Positions 55,199-64,000 of a stretch of DNA of 64,000 nt are shown here, piece after piece. Within the stretch, counting starts at the first letter, position 1. Every line of letters begins with the position of its first letter. Source of the DNA: Betaproteobacteria bacterium Ga0077532 (GTDB lineage: Bacteria; Pseudomonadota; Gammaproteobacteria; Burkholderiales; Ga0077523); NCBI GenBank assembly GCA_001464895.1, contig LNEE01000024.1, positions 1-64,000 on the forward strand, read 5' to 3'. Both the position numbers and the translations under genes were made by a program. The notes beneath the pieces were generated by a model that saw nothing but the letters and a program-made list of their open reading frames with translations, made no database searches and had not been told where the DNA came from.

Positions 55199-55714
55199 AT
55201 GACAACCACCCCCGAATTCGCCGCGGTCGCCAAAGCCCAGCTCGATACCGCCCTGCGCTTCGCCACCATGACGACCGAAAGCGCCCAGCGTCTGTTCGAT
55301 CTCAACATGAAGACCGTCCGCAGCTCGTTCGACGAGGCGAGCGCGCAGGTCCGCGCGATTGCCAGCGCGAAGGACCCCGCCGACGTCCAGGCGATCGCCG
55401 GCAAGGTGCTGAAGCCCGGCCTCGACAAGGGTCAGGCCTACGCCAAGGAAGTCTACGAAAGCGTGGCAGGCGTCCAGGCCGAAGTCACGGCGCTGATCGA
55501 GACGCAGGTCACCGAGTTCCAGAAGCAGATGGTCGTCGCGATGGACAGCCTGCTGAAGAATGCGCCGGCCGGTTCCGAGGCCTTCGTATCCTCGTTCAAG
55601 TCCGCCGCCACCACGGCCAACCAAGCCTACGAAACGGCCATGCAGTCGTGGAAGGGTCTGACGGCCCAGTTCGAGCCGGCCACTCCGGCACCGAGCAAGC
55701 GCAAGGCCGCCTGA
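55199..55714 (+). CDS. phaP: phasin (polyhydroxyalkanoate granule protein)
   Basis: 171 aa from ATG 55199 with AAGGAG upstream. Phasin_2-type helical amphipathic protein: FAAVAKAQLDTALRFATM, ESAQRLFDLNMKTVRSSFDE, then a helical coiled-coil and basic tail SKRKAA. It coats intracellular PHA granules and controls their size, so the organism probably stores polyhydroxybutyrate. Monocistronic between a good promoter and terminator; no phaC or phaA nearby. Confidence 0.92.
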   Translation: MTTTPEFAAVAKAQLDTALRFATMTTESAQRLFDLNMKTVRSSFDEASAQVRAIASAKDPADVQAIAGKVLKPGLDKGQAYAKEVYESVAGVQAEVTALIETQVTEFQKQMVVAMDSLLKNAPAGSEAFVSSFKSAATTANQAYETAMQSWKGLTAQFEPATPAPSKRKAA

Positions 55715-55742
55715 CCAGGCAGCTTCGCCAGGCTGTGAATGC

Positions 55743-55774
55743 ACAAGGCCCCGGGGGTGACCCCGGGGCCTTGT
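55743..55774 (+). terminator. phasin terminator hairpin
   Basis: Perfect 14-bp stem ACAAGGCCCCGGGG / CCCCGGGGCCTTGT with GTGA loop, starting 28 nt after the phasin stop and followed by CGTTTCTGG. It probably serves also the convergent gene at 55806. Confidence 0.8.
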
Positions 55775-55805
55775 CGTTTCTGGTGTCGCGACGGCGGAGG
55801 CGGAC

Positions 55806-57869
55806 TCAGATCCGACCCGGTGCGCCCGTCCCGGTACCACTGCTGATGGGGGCCGTCCGGACCACGCCCTGCCCGGCCGCCTGGATGCGGTTGCCACCCA
55901 GACGTTGGGCGTGGAACAGCACTTCGTCCGCCGACTTCATGAGGTCGTCCGGCTTCAGCATCGTCGGACTGCGTTCGGCCACGCCGATCGATACCGACAT
56001 GGGCGTCGCGGACGCGCCGGGATGCGACGGTGCGGAGCAGACCGCCTGACGCAGGCGTTCCGCGAGCCGGATCGCCGCCGGCAGAGGGGTGTCGGGCGAG
56101 ATGACGAGGAACTCCTCGCCACCGAGGCGACAGATCACGTCTTCCGACCGCGCCGCCTTCCTGAGTGCCATCGCCACCTGGCGCAACACCTGGTCCCCGG
56201 CATCGTGCCCGAAGGCGTCGTTGACCGATCGGAACCTGTCGATGTCGACCATCATGACCGTGAACGTACGTTGATTCCGCGTCGCTGCGGACCATTCCTG
56301 TTCCAGACGCTCCATCGCGTAACGGCGGTTCGGCAGGCCGGTGAGCGGGTCCGTGAGGGCTGCCTGGCGGAGGCGTCGGTTTGCCACGGCCAGTTCGGTG
56401 GCGAAGCGGCGGAGGCTCTGGCTGTCGCGCGCTGCCTCCTGCTGCAGCCGGATCACGCGCTGGCCGGCGCGCAGGCGCGCCAGGAGCACCTTCGCGGAGA
56501 CGGGCTTGGAAACGAAGTCATCCACGCCCGCATCGAACGCCTCGACCAGGTGCTCCTCCTTCTCGAGTCCGGTGAGCAGGAGGAAGTAGATGTGTCGCCC
56601 CTCCTGGGTCTCCCGCAACGCCCGGCAAAGGGTGACGCCGTCCATCTCCGGCATCATCCAGTCGCACACGATGAGCTGCGGATGCTCGCGCATCGCCACG
56701 CGGAGCGCCTCCTGTCCGTCGCGGGCCGTCGTGATCTGGTGGCCCTGATCCTGGAGCAGGCGGGAGACGATATGGAGGATCGTGGCGTCGTCGTCGACGA
56801 CCAGGACGCGCAGGCTGTCGGGCGCGTTCGATGCGATGGTTGCCGACACCACACCGGGGACGTTCGTGCCAGGTGTTGCCCCTGCGCCAACCGATCCGGC
56901 AGACCGCTCCGCGCCGCTGTTCACGAGCGTCAGCGTCGGCGCGCGGTCAGCGGATTCGCCGTCGCGAGCCGACTCGGCGATGGTGTGGAACGGCGCGATC
57001 TCGGTGGTCCGCACCTCGAGGATCTTGCCCCACTCCTGCCACTCGATGACCACCTGGTCCATGAGCATCGACAACGCCTCGGCATCGATGCCGATCCGGG
57101 CGGCTCCGAACACCATGTCCGGCAGCATCTGCCGACGCTCGGGATCCGAAGCCGTGCAGAAGAGTCCGATGGCCGCCGACAGCTGCATCACGTTGCAGAG
57201 GATCGACTCGCGGGAGCCGTCGGGATACTGGGCCTCCTGCGGCGCCTCGTGGTGATACACGGCATTCACGAACACGCGCGGCAGCATCCATTCCTCGAGC
57301 AACGCTGCGGTGATCTCCAGATGATCGGTGCTCAGCTGCTTGCGCTCGTACTCGAGCAGACGGTCGGGCGTGCTGGCGTTGTTCGCGAGGACGTCACCGT
57401 AGCCCTCCGGATAGAGCGATGCGAGCGCGAGGCTTCCGATGCGCAGCAGCAGGCCGCACGTGAAGGCCTCGTCGGCGGCGGCAGCGCGCGTTCGCAGGCA
57501 CAGGGCGTTGGCGCCGATCGCACTCGCCAGCGACCGGGACCAGAAGACGTTGTAGTCGAAGCCAGGGCAAGCCCCGGCGCGATGCTGACCGAGCACGGAG
57601 AACCCCAGCGCGAGCTGGCGGACCGTATTCATACCGAGCACGCGGATCGCATCGGCGATGGCGACGACCGGGCGGCGCGGCCCGGCCATCGCCGAATTGG
57701 CGAACTTCACGAGACGACCGGTCAGCGCTGGATCCGCCTGGACGACTTTCGCCAGCTCGGGCACGCCCACGTCATCCTTGCGACAGAGTTCCATGATCCG
57801 CAAGGCAACCCCGGACGGGGATGGCAGCTTTCCGGTGGTCTTGAGTTCGTCGAAACCTTGTTTGTCCAT
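55806..57869 (-). CDS. HDOD-REC-GGDEF signalling protein
   Basis: 687 aa from ATG 57869; the frame is open further upstream but antisense-like. HDOD domain (about 1-215; LPSPSGVALRIMELCRKDD, VVQADPALTGRLVKFANSA). A linker follows, then a receiver domain with phospho-Asp in VCDWMMPEMDG. The GGDEF domain (about 515-670) has GGEEF preceded by RxxD (RSED) at the usual five residues, so it is an active-type, product-inhibited diguanylate cyclase. A histidine kinase partner is not adjacent. The HDOD-REC-GGDEF order in one chain is uncommon. Confidence 0.9.
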   Translation of the reverse strand: MDKQGFDELKTTGKLPSPSGVALRIMELCRKDDVGVPELAKVVQADPALTGRLVKFANSAMAGPRRPVVAIADAIRVLGMNTVRQLALGFSVLGQHRAGACPGFDYNVFWSRSLASAIGANALCLRTRAAAADEAFTCGLLLRIGSLALASLYPEGYGDVLANNASTPDRLLEYERKQLSTDHLEITAALLEEWMLPRVFVNAVYHHEAPQEAQYPDGSRESILCNVMQLSAAIGLFCTASDPERRQMLPDMVFGAARIGIDAEALSMLMDQVVIEWQEWGKILEVRTTEIAPFHTIAESARDGESADRAPTLTLVNSGAERSAGSVGAGATPGTNVPGVVSATIASNAPDSLRVLVVDDDATILHIVSRLLQDQGHQITTARDGQEALRVAMREHPQLIVCDWMMPEMDGVTLCRALRETQEGRHIYFLLLTGLEKEEHLVEAFDAGVDDFVSKPVSAKVLLARLRAGQRVIRLQQEAARDSQSLRRFATELAVANRRLRQAALTDPLTGLPNRRYAMERLEQEWSAATRNQRTFTVMMVDIDRFRSVNDAFGHDAGDQVLRQVAMALRKAARSEDVICRLGGEEFLVISPDTPLPAAIRLAERLRQAVCSAPSHPGASATPMSVSIGVAERSPTMLKPDDLMKSADEVLFHAQRLGGNRIQAAGQGVVRTAPISSGTGTGAPGRI

Positions 57870-57942
57870 GGGATCCGTCTTGTCGCAAGTCAGGGAGCAG
57901 GCACGCCGGCGGGTGTCGGCGGTGGTCGCACTGACATCGGGC

Positions 57943-59115
57943 TTAACGGAGATCGGGGGACCCTTCTTTAGGTGCGGTGGACGGACACGCCGCGCCGGCC
58001 TCGGGTGTGGGCAGGTCGGGCGGCAGCGTGACGTCGGGATACCGGCATCGGAGGCGCGCGATCTCGGCGCGTGCGGCCGCGATGCGTCCGGCGTCCAGCA
58101 GGGCGCGCACGCGGACGATCCATTCCGCAGGCGTCTCCGCAGTGGAAGGCACGGCATTCGCGGCCCCGGCGTCGCGCGAAGCGGTGTCGGTCGCGCGTTC
58201 CCGCGCGGGCGACGCGAGCCGCTTCGCCACGAGGCCCGCCGGCGCCTCCACTGCCATCGGCGCACCAGACGCCGGCGCACCATCCACGCCGGCTGCGCCC
58301 GCGGTCGACTCTGCCAACTCCCCAGCCGCGCGCCGCGTCGGGGTGGCCCGGTCCGCGACGGGGGCGGATGGTGCCATCGCACGCGCAGCCTCGGCCTGCC
58401 GCAAGGCCTCCCGCCGATCGTCCCGTGCGGCGGCGCGCTCGGAAGCCGCCTCGGCCGCGCGGGTCGCTGACGCAGCTTCCCGTTCGTCGCTCGTGGTTGG
58501 AATGGGCGCGCGCGCCCCCGGTGCGTCGACCAGGGCATCGGATCGACGCGCCGCCGCCGGCGCCCCGGGCATGGCGGTGGACGTCTCTGCTGGCGGCGAT
58601 GGCGCGGCCGGGATCGGGGCTTCAGGTGCGGGCCCGACACGTTCGGGCGTGGCCGACATCGGAGCAGGCGAGGGCCGCGTGGTCGCCCGGACCTCGGACG
58701 TCGACTTCGCCCGGGGCAGGTCGACGGTCACCTCGGCCGGCGTGCCGTGCACTTCCCGGGCGATGGTCCTGTCGGCGTTGTCTGCTGGCGCTGCTATGGG
58801 CTTCGGGGCCTGTATTGCGGGGGACGAATCGGGCGCCGAAGGCGTGCCGCGCTCTTCGTACACCAGGAAGGAGAGCGACGTCGCGAGGACCATCACGGCC
58901 GCCGCCGACAGGGGCATCGCCAGGCGGCGCATGAACCGTGCAGGACGATCGACGCGCTCCGGACCCGCTTTCACCACCTTGCGCGACGCGGCGAGGATCG
59001 CGGCGTCGAGCGCTGCCGCGGGTTCGTCACCGACCGATGCTGCCCGATACGCGGCACGCACATCCGCATGGCCGGCCAGCAGGGCGTCGAATTCGCGATC
59101 TTCGGATTCAGCCAT
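57943..59115 (-). CDS. putative anti-sigma factor with long Ala/Pro-rich periplasmic region
   Basis: 390 aa from ATG 59115, overlapping the sigma gene by 8 nt. The N-terminal cytosolic part (about 1-65) is a short helical anti-sigma-like segment; one membrane helix follows (about 67-87). A low-complexity Ala/Pro/Arg-rich stretch spans about 90-325, and a C-terminal helical repeat (AEWIVRVRALLDAGRIAAAR, about 335-375) resembles a TPR. The position identifies it as the membrane regulator of the ECF sigma factor; no zinc-binding ZAS motif is visible. Confidence 0.72.
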   Translation of the reverse strand: MAESEDREFDALLAGHADVRAAYRAASVGDEPAAALDAAILAASRKVVKAGPERVDRPARFMRRLAMPLSAAAVMVLATSLSFLVYEERGTPSAPDSSPAIQAPKPIAAPADNADRTIAREVHGTPAEVTVDLPRAKSTSEVRATTRPSPAPMSATPERVGPAPEAPIPAAPSPPAETSTAMPGAPAAARRSDALVDAPGARAPIPTTSDEREAASATRAAEAASERAAARDDRREALRQAEAARAMAPSAPVADRATPTRRAAGELAESTAGAAGVDGAPASGAPMAVEAPAGLVAKRLASPARERATDTASRDAGAANAVPSTAETPAEWIVRVRALLDAGRIAAARAEIARLRCRYPDVTLPPDLPTPEAGAACPSTAPKEGSPDLR

Positions 59116-59680
59116 CGCGCTCTCCCGCCAGGGCCTCGCGCAGCCGACCGAGCGCATAGCGGACGCGGCTCTTGACGGTCTCCCGTCCGACCCCGGTCAG
59201 GGTCCCGATCTCCTCGAGCGTGAGTTCGCCCTCCTCGTGGAGCAGGAAGGCTTCCCTTTGCGCATCGGGCAGGGCATCCAGCGCAGCCACCAGGCGCCCC
59301 GCGCCCTGCTTCCGCGAAAGCAGGCGCTCCGGTTCATCGCCGGGGTCCGCCGCCAGCGTCGCCGCGAACGCAGCACCGGGTTCGTCGTCGAGGGACATCG
59401 TCGTCCGGCGGTCGCGACGCAGCACATCGATCATGCGATTCCGGGCGATCTGATACAGAAATGTCACGAAGCGGGCCTCCACGCGATACCGTTCACGGGC
59501 CTGCATCAGCTGCAGCCACGCGTCCTGGAACACCTCCTCCGCGCGCCCGCGATCGCGGCACATGCGCAGGCAGAAGCGATACAGGCCGGCCCGATGCCGC
59601 GAATACAGCTCGGGAAAGGCCGCGGCATCGCCCGCCGCATAGCGGAGCATCAGCGCCTCGTCGGTGTCGTCGATGGGCAT
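59108..59680 (-). CDS. ECF-type RNA polymerase sigma factor
   Basis: 190 aa. Sigma region 2 (DEALMLRYAAGDAAAF, ELYSRHRAGLYRFC, EVFQDAWLQL, FLYQIARNRMIDVLRR) and region 4 (ALDALPDAQREAFLLHEEGELTLEEIGTL split, VGRETVKSRVRYALGRLR). It is followed by the overlapping membrane regulator gene, a standard ECF/anti-sigma pair responding to an envelope signal. The nearest target candidate is the large surface protein downstream (inference). Confidence 0.92.
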   Translation of the reverse strand: MPIDDTDEALMLRYAAGDAAAFPELYSRHRAGLYRFCLRMCRDRGRAEEVFQDAWLQLMQARERYRVEARFVTFLYQIARNRMIDVLRRDRRTTMSLDDEPGAAFAATLAADPGDEPERLLSRKQGAGRLVAALDALPDAQREAFLLHEEGELTLEEIGTLTGVGRETVKSRVRYALGRLREALAGERDG

Positions 59681-59879
59681 CTCGTCAGGACCGTGCAGGG
59701 ACGGTCGGGGCGCTGCGGGTCGGGAACCACGTCGAGGTCGGTGGAGAACGTTGGCGTTTGCAGATCGGTACTCGCTTCAACGCACGCCCGTGGAAAGCGG
59801 GGTCAGGCGCGCGCCAGGAAATCTGCCCGTCGAAGAACGGGCGACGGGGGGGGCCGCGCTGCTCCCCCGTCGCGCCAGA

Positions 59880-62800
59880 TCAGCCGCGCAGTGTCTTGCC
59901 GATGCCGCGCACCAGTTGCTTCAGGAGACCGCCCCGGGACGACTCGGCCTCCGGCGCGCTGTCGCCCAGGGAGGCGAGCCGGCTGCCGAGATCGCGGGCC
60001 CAGGCATCGGCGCGCCAGGCGCTCGCCACGGCGGACGGTGCCGCCGGCGGTGCTGCCACCGGCACCTCGGCAGGCGTCTCCGCGAACGTTGCCCCCCAGT
60101 TCACCGTCCTCGCAGCGCTCTGCGAGATCCCCTCCAGCAAAGCCGGGGACGGCGCCGCCGGTGCATCACGCACCTGCACCTGATCCTTCGGAACCGGGAT
60201 GTCGCCCAGCACCCTCACGAAGCCGTCCGTGGGATCTTCACCCGGTGTCGACACCACGGACTGGCCGATGCGCGTGTCGTTCAGAGCGAGGTACTGCAGA
60301 TCGATCAGGGTGCCGCCCGCCGGGGCCCGGTCCTGCACGCGGAACTCGAGGTCGACCAGCGAACCCGCGCCGTCCGTCATCGGTTCCAGGCGCGCGAGGT
60401 CGATCTCGAGCGTCTGGGTGCCGTCGCCGTTCGTCACCGTCCGGACGCTGCGCCACGCGAAGTCGGCCGTGAGAGCGGGCTTCGCCTGCACGAACTGCAG
60501 TCGGCTCGCATCGAAGGTGACCCGGGCACGGACGCTCTCCACCCCGGTGGCCTTGTCGATCGACAGCGGGACGATCACGGTGCCGCCGGGCTCCGCCGCG
60601 ACCTCCGTGTCCAGGGCTACCGAACGTTCGTCGTTGCCGAAGAAGCGTTCGGGCTCGCTGCCCCGTGGCAACGCCGGAATCTCGGGCCGCAGCGCCCCGA
60701 GCACGTGCTGGTACAGCCGCGTGACGTCGAGCGAGGTGAGGCTGCCGCTCCCGTTGATGTCGCCGACGATCGTCGGATCGAAGTTCGGGAAGGTGCCGAA
60801 GCCCGTGTCGAGCCCGGTGAGCACGCGCTGCAGGCGCTGCACGTCGAGCATCGTGTAAGCGCCATTGCCGGAGGTATCGCCGAAGAAGCCGGCGATCTGC
60901 ACGGCGTCGTCGGCCGTGGCGAGAAGCTCCTTCTGCTCGCCGGACAGCACCGACAGCACGCGCAGATCGAGGATCTGCCCGGGGCCGGTCGGCACGTTCT
61001 CCGGCACCACGGCATCGAGCCACACCGGCATCGTGTCGGTCGCGCGGAGCGGCTCCGACAGGAACACGCGCAGTTCGAGCCCGTCCTTGGTCGACTCGAG
61101 GATCACTTCGCCCTTCAGGCCATCCGCGAGGCGGGCGCCGCGGATGTCGAGCAGCCGGGTGTCGAAATCGAGCGCGAGCGCGAAGGCCTGCACCCCCTCG
61201 GGTCGCAGCACCCGCAGTGGCAGCCCCTGGCCCTGCCCCGCGGCGTTGGGCACCAGCACGCGCTGGTTGGCCCCGCGCACGAAGTCCGGCAGGGAGAAGA
61301 CGATCGCCTCTCGGGTGTCGATGGTGACCCCACCCACGAAATCGTCGCCGGCGATGCCGTCCTCGTTGCCGTCGAGCGCACCACCCCGACGATCGGCCAG
61401 TCCGCCCGCACCGCCCCGGAGATTCACGGTGTACTTGCCGCCTTCCAGCGCACCGCCGGTGGCCACGAACCGGAACCCCTGGTTGTCGGCATCGGCGAAG
61501 AGCGAACCGGCCACGACGGCGCCCGAGGCACGGCGGAACACGACATCCCCCTGACCGGTGCCGCTGTCCGCACTCGCGTAGAGGTTCAGCGCCTCCACAT
61601 CGATCTCGCGGTCGAAGCGCACGTAGAATCCGGAAGCCTCGCCCGCGATGGTCGAGACGGACAGGAGATCCGGCACGAGCTGCAGCTCGAACGCGCTGGA
61701 CGTCCACTCCCCGTCCTCGTCCATCACGGTCGCCACGATCTTCGCGATGCGCGGTTCGGTGATGCCCCTGTAGACATGGCGGAAGACCGCTTCCTCGCCG
61801 TCGTCGGAGACCTCTGGCTGGCTGCCGTCGTCCCAGTCGATCTTCCAGGACTTCACGGAATCCGCGCCCGGATCGGTCACGATCGCGGTGAGCCGGAACG
61901 GCTGCCCGTCGAGGACCCGCGTCGGTCCGGACAGCGCGATGGACGGCGCCACGTTGGCCACCGTCATCTGTTGCGTGGCGACCGACCGGGCGCCCTCGGC
62001 ATCCGTCACCGAGACGCTGATGCGGAACACGCCGTCGTCGGCATACCGATGACTCGCGACCACGTAGTAGACGCCGTCTTCCTCGATGAGCATCGCAGGC
62101 GCCGGATTCGCGGCACCTTCTTGGAATTGCGCGGCATCGCCCCAGTCGATGGAAACCTCCGCCTTGTCGAGATCGCCGACTCCCGAGTCGCTGACCTGCA
62201 CCTTCAACTCGACGAGATCCCCTTCATGGCCGTTGCCCTCGGGCGGCAGCGCGATCACCGGCGCGGCGTTCAGCACGGGGAGGTCGAACAGCACGGCATC
62301 CTCGCCGCCATCGCCATCCGAAAGGACGAGCTTGAAGCCGAACGTGCCGCGGGCGGCATAGGTGTGGGCCACCCGGACGATGCGCTGGCCTGCGTCGACG
62401 AGGATCTCCGCGTCGGCGATGTCGGTACCGTCACCCCAGGTGCCGCTTGCTGTGAAGGTGTCGAAGACGCCGGGATCATCGAAGGCGAAGGCCAGCTCGA
62501 TGCGCTCGCCTTGAACCGCCTCGGGCGGGCGGAACTCGCGGAACAGCGGCGCCACATTGGCCACCACCGCGAGCAGGCTGCCGGAGGCTTCGAACTCCCC
62601 GTCGTTCACGGTGACGGTCAATCGGAACTCTCCATCCTGGCGGTACCGGTGGTCGCCCACGATCTGCCCGCCGACGAACGCGTCGCCGACGAACTCGGCC
62701 TCCCAGGCCTCCGTGGTGACCGTGCCATCGCCCCAGTCGACGGTGACGACGTACTCGGCGTCCGGTGAGCGGTCGAAGAAATGGATGTCGAGGGCGCCGA

Positions 62801-64000
62801 GCGACACGACACCACCCTCGTCGAGGAACACTTGTTCGGGCAGCGGCCCGAGCTCCACCGGAACATTCACCACATCCACCACGAAGCGATCCTCGCCGAC
62901 GCCGCCGTCGTCGTCCTCCACCGTGACGCGGACTTCGTAGCGCCCCTGCTTCTCGTATACGTGGCTGCCATCCAGCAATGCCGTCACACCCGTGCCATCG
63001 GGGCGCTGCACGATCAGGCGCACCTGCTCGACGGTGCCGTCGCCCCAGTCGACCATGGCCGTCAGCTTGTCGTCGCTGCCCGGATCGAAGACCGTGCCTC
63101 TCGCGACGTTCGCCGCCGCCGCGAGGGCGAGGGCCTCCGAGCGCCGGCCGAGGAAGAGCCGCTCCCCCTCGGCGAGCGTGATGTCGTCGCCAGCCTCCAC
63201 CACTGGCGCCACGTTGGCCACCTCGACGGTGAAGCTGTCCGTCGACTGCGCGTCGTCGTCATCGGTCACCGTGACCTGGACGACGTACTTCCCGTTGTCG
63301 GCGTACGCGTGTGTCAGATCCGCGAGCACCTCAGCCATGTCGGCCCCGGGCTCGACCGCCACGCTCACCGATGAACCATCGCCCCACTGGACGTCGATCG
63401 TGAGCGCATCGACACCGCCCTCGTCGATCACGAGCGCCGAAGCCAGCGAGATGACGTCGCCCTCGTCCACGGCGCGATCCTCGCCGGCCTCCACCGACGG
63501 GACACCGTTGATCACCGTCAGATCGAAGGCATAGGGCATCGCAGCGAACGCGACGCCGAAGTCGAACTGGTTCGGTAGCGCCGAGTCCGTCAGGAACGCC
63601 GAGCGCGCGAGTCCCTCGCGGGGATCCTCGGGATCGATCTCGAGGCGGAAGCTCGGACCGACCAGCACGCGGAAGCTGCCCTGATCGAGCGGAGCGAAGC
63701 GGAACGTGCTGCCGCCACCGCTTTCCACGACGCTGTCGTCGGCATCCAGCACCAGCCAGACGATGTCGAACGGGCCGTCGAAGGCCTCGCCGGTTTCCGG
63801 GTCGGTGAGCGTCGCCGTGAACTCGGCGGGCACACCCTCGACGACCGTCGACGGACCGGTCACCGCGATCTCGACGAGATGCTGGTTACCGAAATCGTTG
63901 TCCGTCGAGATCTCGCCGTCCGTCGTGAACCGGACCGTGCGCGTGCCCAGCAGACCCGTCGGCAATGCGTCGCCGCCGATCGTCGGCCGCCAGCCCGCGA
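59880..64000 (-). CDS. giant PKD-repeat surface protein with dockerin- and cohesin-like modules (5' end outside window)
   Basis: At least 1,372 residues; the frame remains open to the window edge, so the N-terminus is missing. The first visible part (GWRPTIGGDALPTG, DNDFGNQ) looks like the end of an SdrD-B-type repeat. About six PKD-like domains follow (each with WGDG or WDDG), then an Ig-like region, a cohesin-like strand region (FALALDFDTRLLDIRGA), two dockerin-type calcium repeats (GDTSGNGAYTMLDVQRL, GDINGSGSLTSLDVTRL; about 60690-60890) and a second cohesin-like domain (VTFDASRLQFVQA). No PEP-CTERM or LPxTG signal at the C-terminus, which ends GIGKTLRG. Probably exported and adhesive. Confidence 0.85.
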   Translation of the reverse strand, partial: AGWRPTIGGDALPTGLLGTRTVRFTTDGEISTDNDFGNQHLVEIAVTGPSTVVEGVPAEFTATLTDPETGEAFDGPFDIVWLVLDADDSVVESGGGSTFRFAPLDQGSFRVLVGPSFRLEIDPEDPREGLARSAFLTDSALPNQFDFGVAFAAMPYAFDLTVINGVPSVEAGEDRAVDEGDVISLASALVIDEGGVDALTIDVQWGDGSSVSVAVEPGADMAEVLADLTHAYADNGKYVVQVTVTDDDDAQSTDSFTVEVANVAPVVEAGDDITLAEGERLFLGRRSEALALAAAANVARGTVFDPGSDDKLTAMVDWGDGTVEQVRLIVQRPDGTGVTALLDGSHVYEKQGRYEVRVTVEDDDGGVGEDRFVVDVVNVPVELGPLPEQVFLDEGGVVSLGALDIHFFDRSPDAEYVVTVDWGDGTVTTEAWEAEFVGDAFVGGQIVGDHRYRQDGEFRLTVTVNDGEFEASGSLLAVVANVAPLFREFRPPEAVQGERIELAFAFDDPGVFDTFTASGTWGDGTDIADAEILVDAGQRIVRVAHTYAARGTFGFKLVLSDGDGGEDAVLFDLPVLNAAPVIALPPEGNGHEGDLVELKVQVSDSGVGDLDKAEVSIDWGDAAQFQEGAANPAPAMLIEEDGVYYVVASHRYADDGVFRISVSVTDAEGARSVATQQMTVANVAPSIALSGPTRVLDGQPFRLTAIVTDPGADSVKSWKIDWDDGSQPEVSDDGEEAVFRHVYRGITEPRIAKIVATVMDEDGEWTSSAFELQLVPDLLSVSTIAGEASGFYVRFDREIDVEALNLYASADSGTGQGDVVFRRASGAVVAGSLFADADNQGFRFVATGGALEGGKYTVNLRGGAGGLADRRGGALDGNEDGIAGDDFVGGVTIDTREAIVFSLPDFVRGANQRVLVPNAAGQGQGLPLRVLRPEGVQAFALALDFDTRLLDIRGARLADGLKGEVILESTKDGLELRVFLSEPLRATDTMPVWLDAVVPENVPTGPGQILDLRVLSVLSGEQKELLATADDAVQIAGFFGDTSGNGAYTMLDVQRLQRVLTGLDTGFGTFPNFDPTIVGDINGSGSLTSLDVTRLYQHVLGALRPEIPALPRGSEPERFFGNDERSVALDTEVAAEPGGTVIVPLSIDKATGVESVRARVTFDASRLQFVQAKPALTADFAWRSVRTVTNGDGTQTLEIDLARLEPMTDGAGSLVDLEFRVQDRAPAGGTLIDLQYLALNDTRIGQSVVSTPGEDPTDGFVRVLGDIPVPKDQVQVRDAPAAPSPALLEGISQSAARTVNWGATFAETPAEVPVAAPPAAPSAVASAWRADAWARDLGSRLASLGDSAPEAESSRGGLLKQLVRGIGKTLRG

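Noticed and set aside
57870..58640. N-terminal extension of the HDOD-REC-GGDEF protein
   Set aside because: The added residues are Pro/Arg-rich and overlap the regulator gene; the HDOD domain begins right after ATG 57869.

Overview
The window is strongly GC-rich, double-stranded bacterial chromosome with long, densely packed genes. The gene set points to a heterotrophic, respiring betaproteobacterium, possibly Burkholderiales or a relative; the order is an inference. Supporting genes are a phasin, a PEP-CTERM surface lipase, an RppH/ProS/lytic transglycosylase neighbourhood, a Coq7-type ubiquinone hydroxylase, GluQ-RS beside a DUF2069 protein, and TonB/ExbB/ExbD. I saw no rRNA, tRNA, CRISPR array, prophage or complete insertion sequence.

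Left part (1-16.1 kb): dinB, an acyl-CoA dehydrogenase, a photoactive-yellow-protein (PYP) homologue directly followed by a PAS-PAS-GGDEF diguanylate cyclase, a TonB-dependent receptor, an AlkA-type glycosylase, and a 2-oxopentenoate hydratase/oxalocrotonate decarboxylase pair next to an amidase. Several small envelope proteins and a Coq7 protein follow. A small accessory island at 13.7-16.1 kb carries two AbrB/PIN toxin-antitoxin pairs, one with a lost antitoxin stop, plus a small membrane protein, REP elements and an RHS remnant.

Centre-left (16.3-25.8 kb) is the most unusual region: an amide uptake and hydrolysis island. On the minus strand lie a Tat-type periplasmic binding protein, two ABC ATPases and two LivH/LivM-type permeases, with spacings of -8 to +2 nt where the transporter genes abut. 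They are followed by a large subunit resembling N,N-dimethylformamidase. The small subunit of that enzyme family is present as the C-terminal domain of the LivM-type permease, behind an internal ATG with a full Shine-Dalgarno sequence. A formamidase/acetamidase gene is transcribed divergently. Downstream of it is a tandem array of a 136-bp unit built from inverted REP-like palindromes (BIME type, 25.8-26.9 kb).

Middle (27-40.5 kb): a frameshifted membrane gene, a FIST sensor plus hybrid histidine kinase pair, a kinase / divergent enolase / EamA exporter / thioesterase cluster, a TonB-ExbB-ExbD operon, and a haem-oxygenase-fold putative di-iron enzyme.

Right (40.9-64 kb): a PAS-GGDEF-EAL protein, a quinone oxidoreductase, a Lin0512-family protein overlapping a secreted barnase-like RNase with its barstar, rppH, a spermidine-synthase-like gene, a PEP-CTERM SGNH hydrolase, proS, a lytic transglycosylase, YihY, WrbA, HugZ, DUF2069 and GluQ-RS genes, a phasin with a good promoter and terminator, an HDOD-REC-GGDEF protein, an ECF sigma/anti-sigma pair, and the 3' part of a very large PKD/dockerin/cohesin-like surface protein that runs off the right edge. 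Signalling is rich in cyclic-di-GMP proteins: three GGDEF proteins, all with intact GG(D/E)EF motifs and RxxD inhibitory sites.
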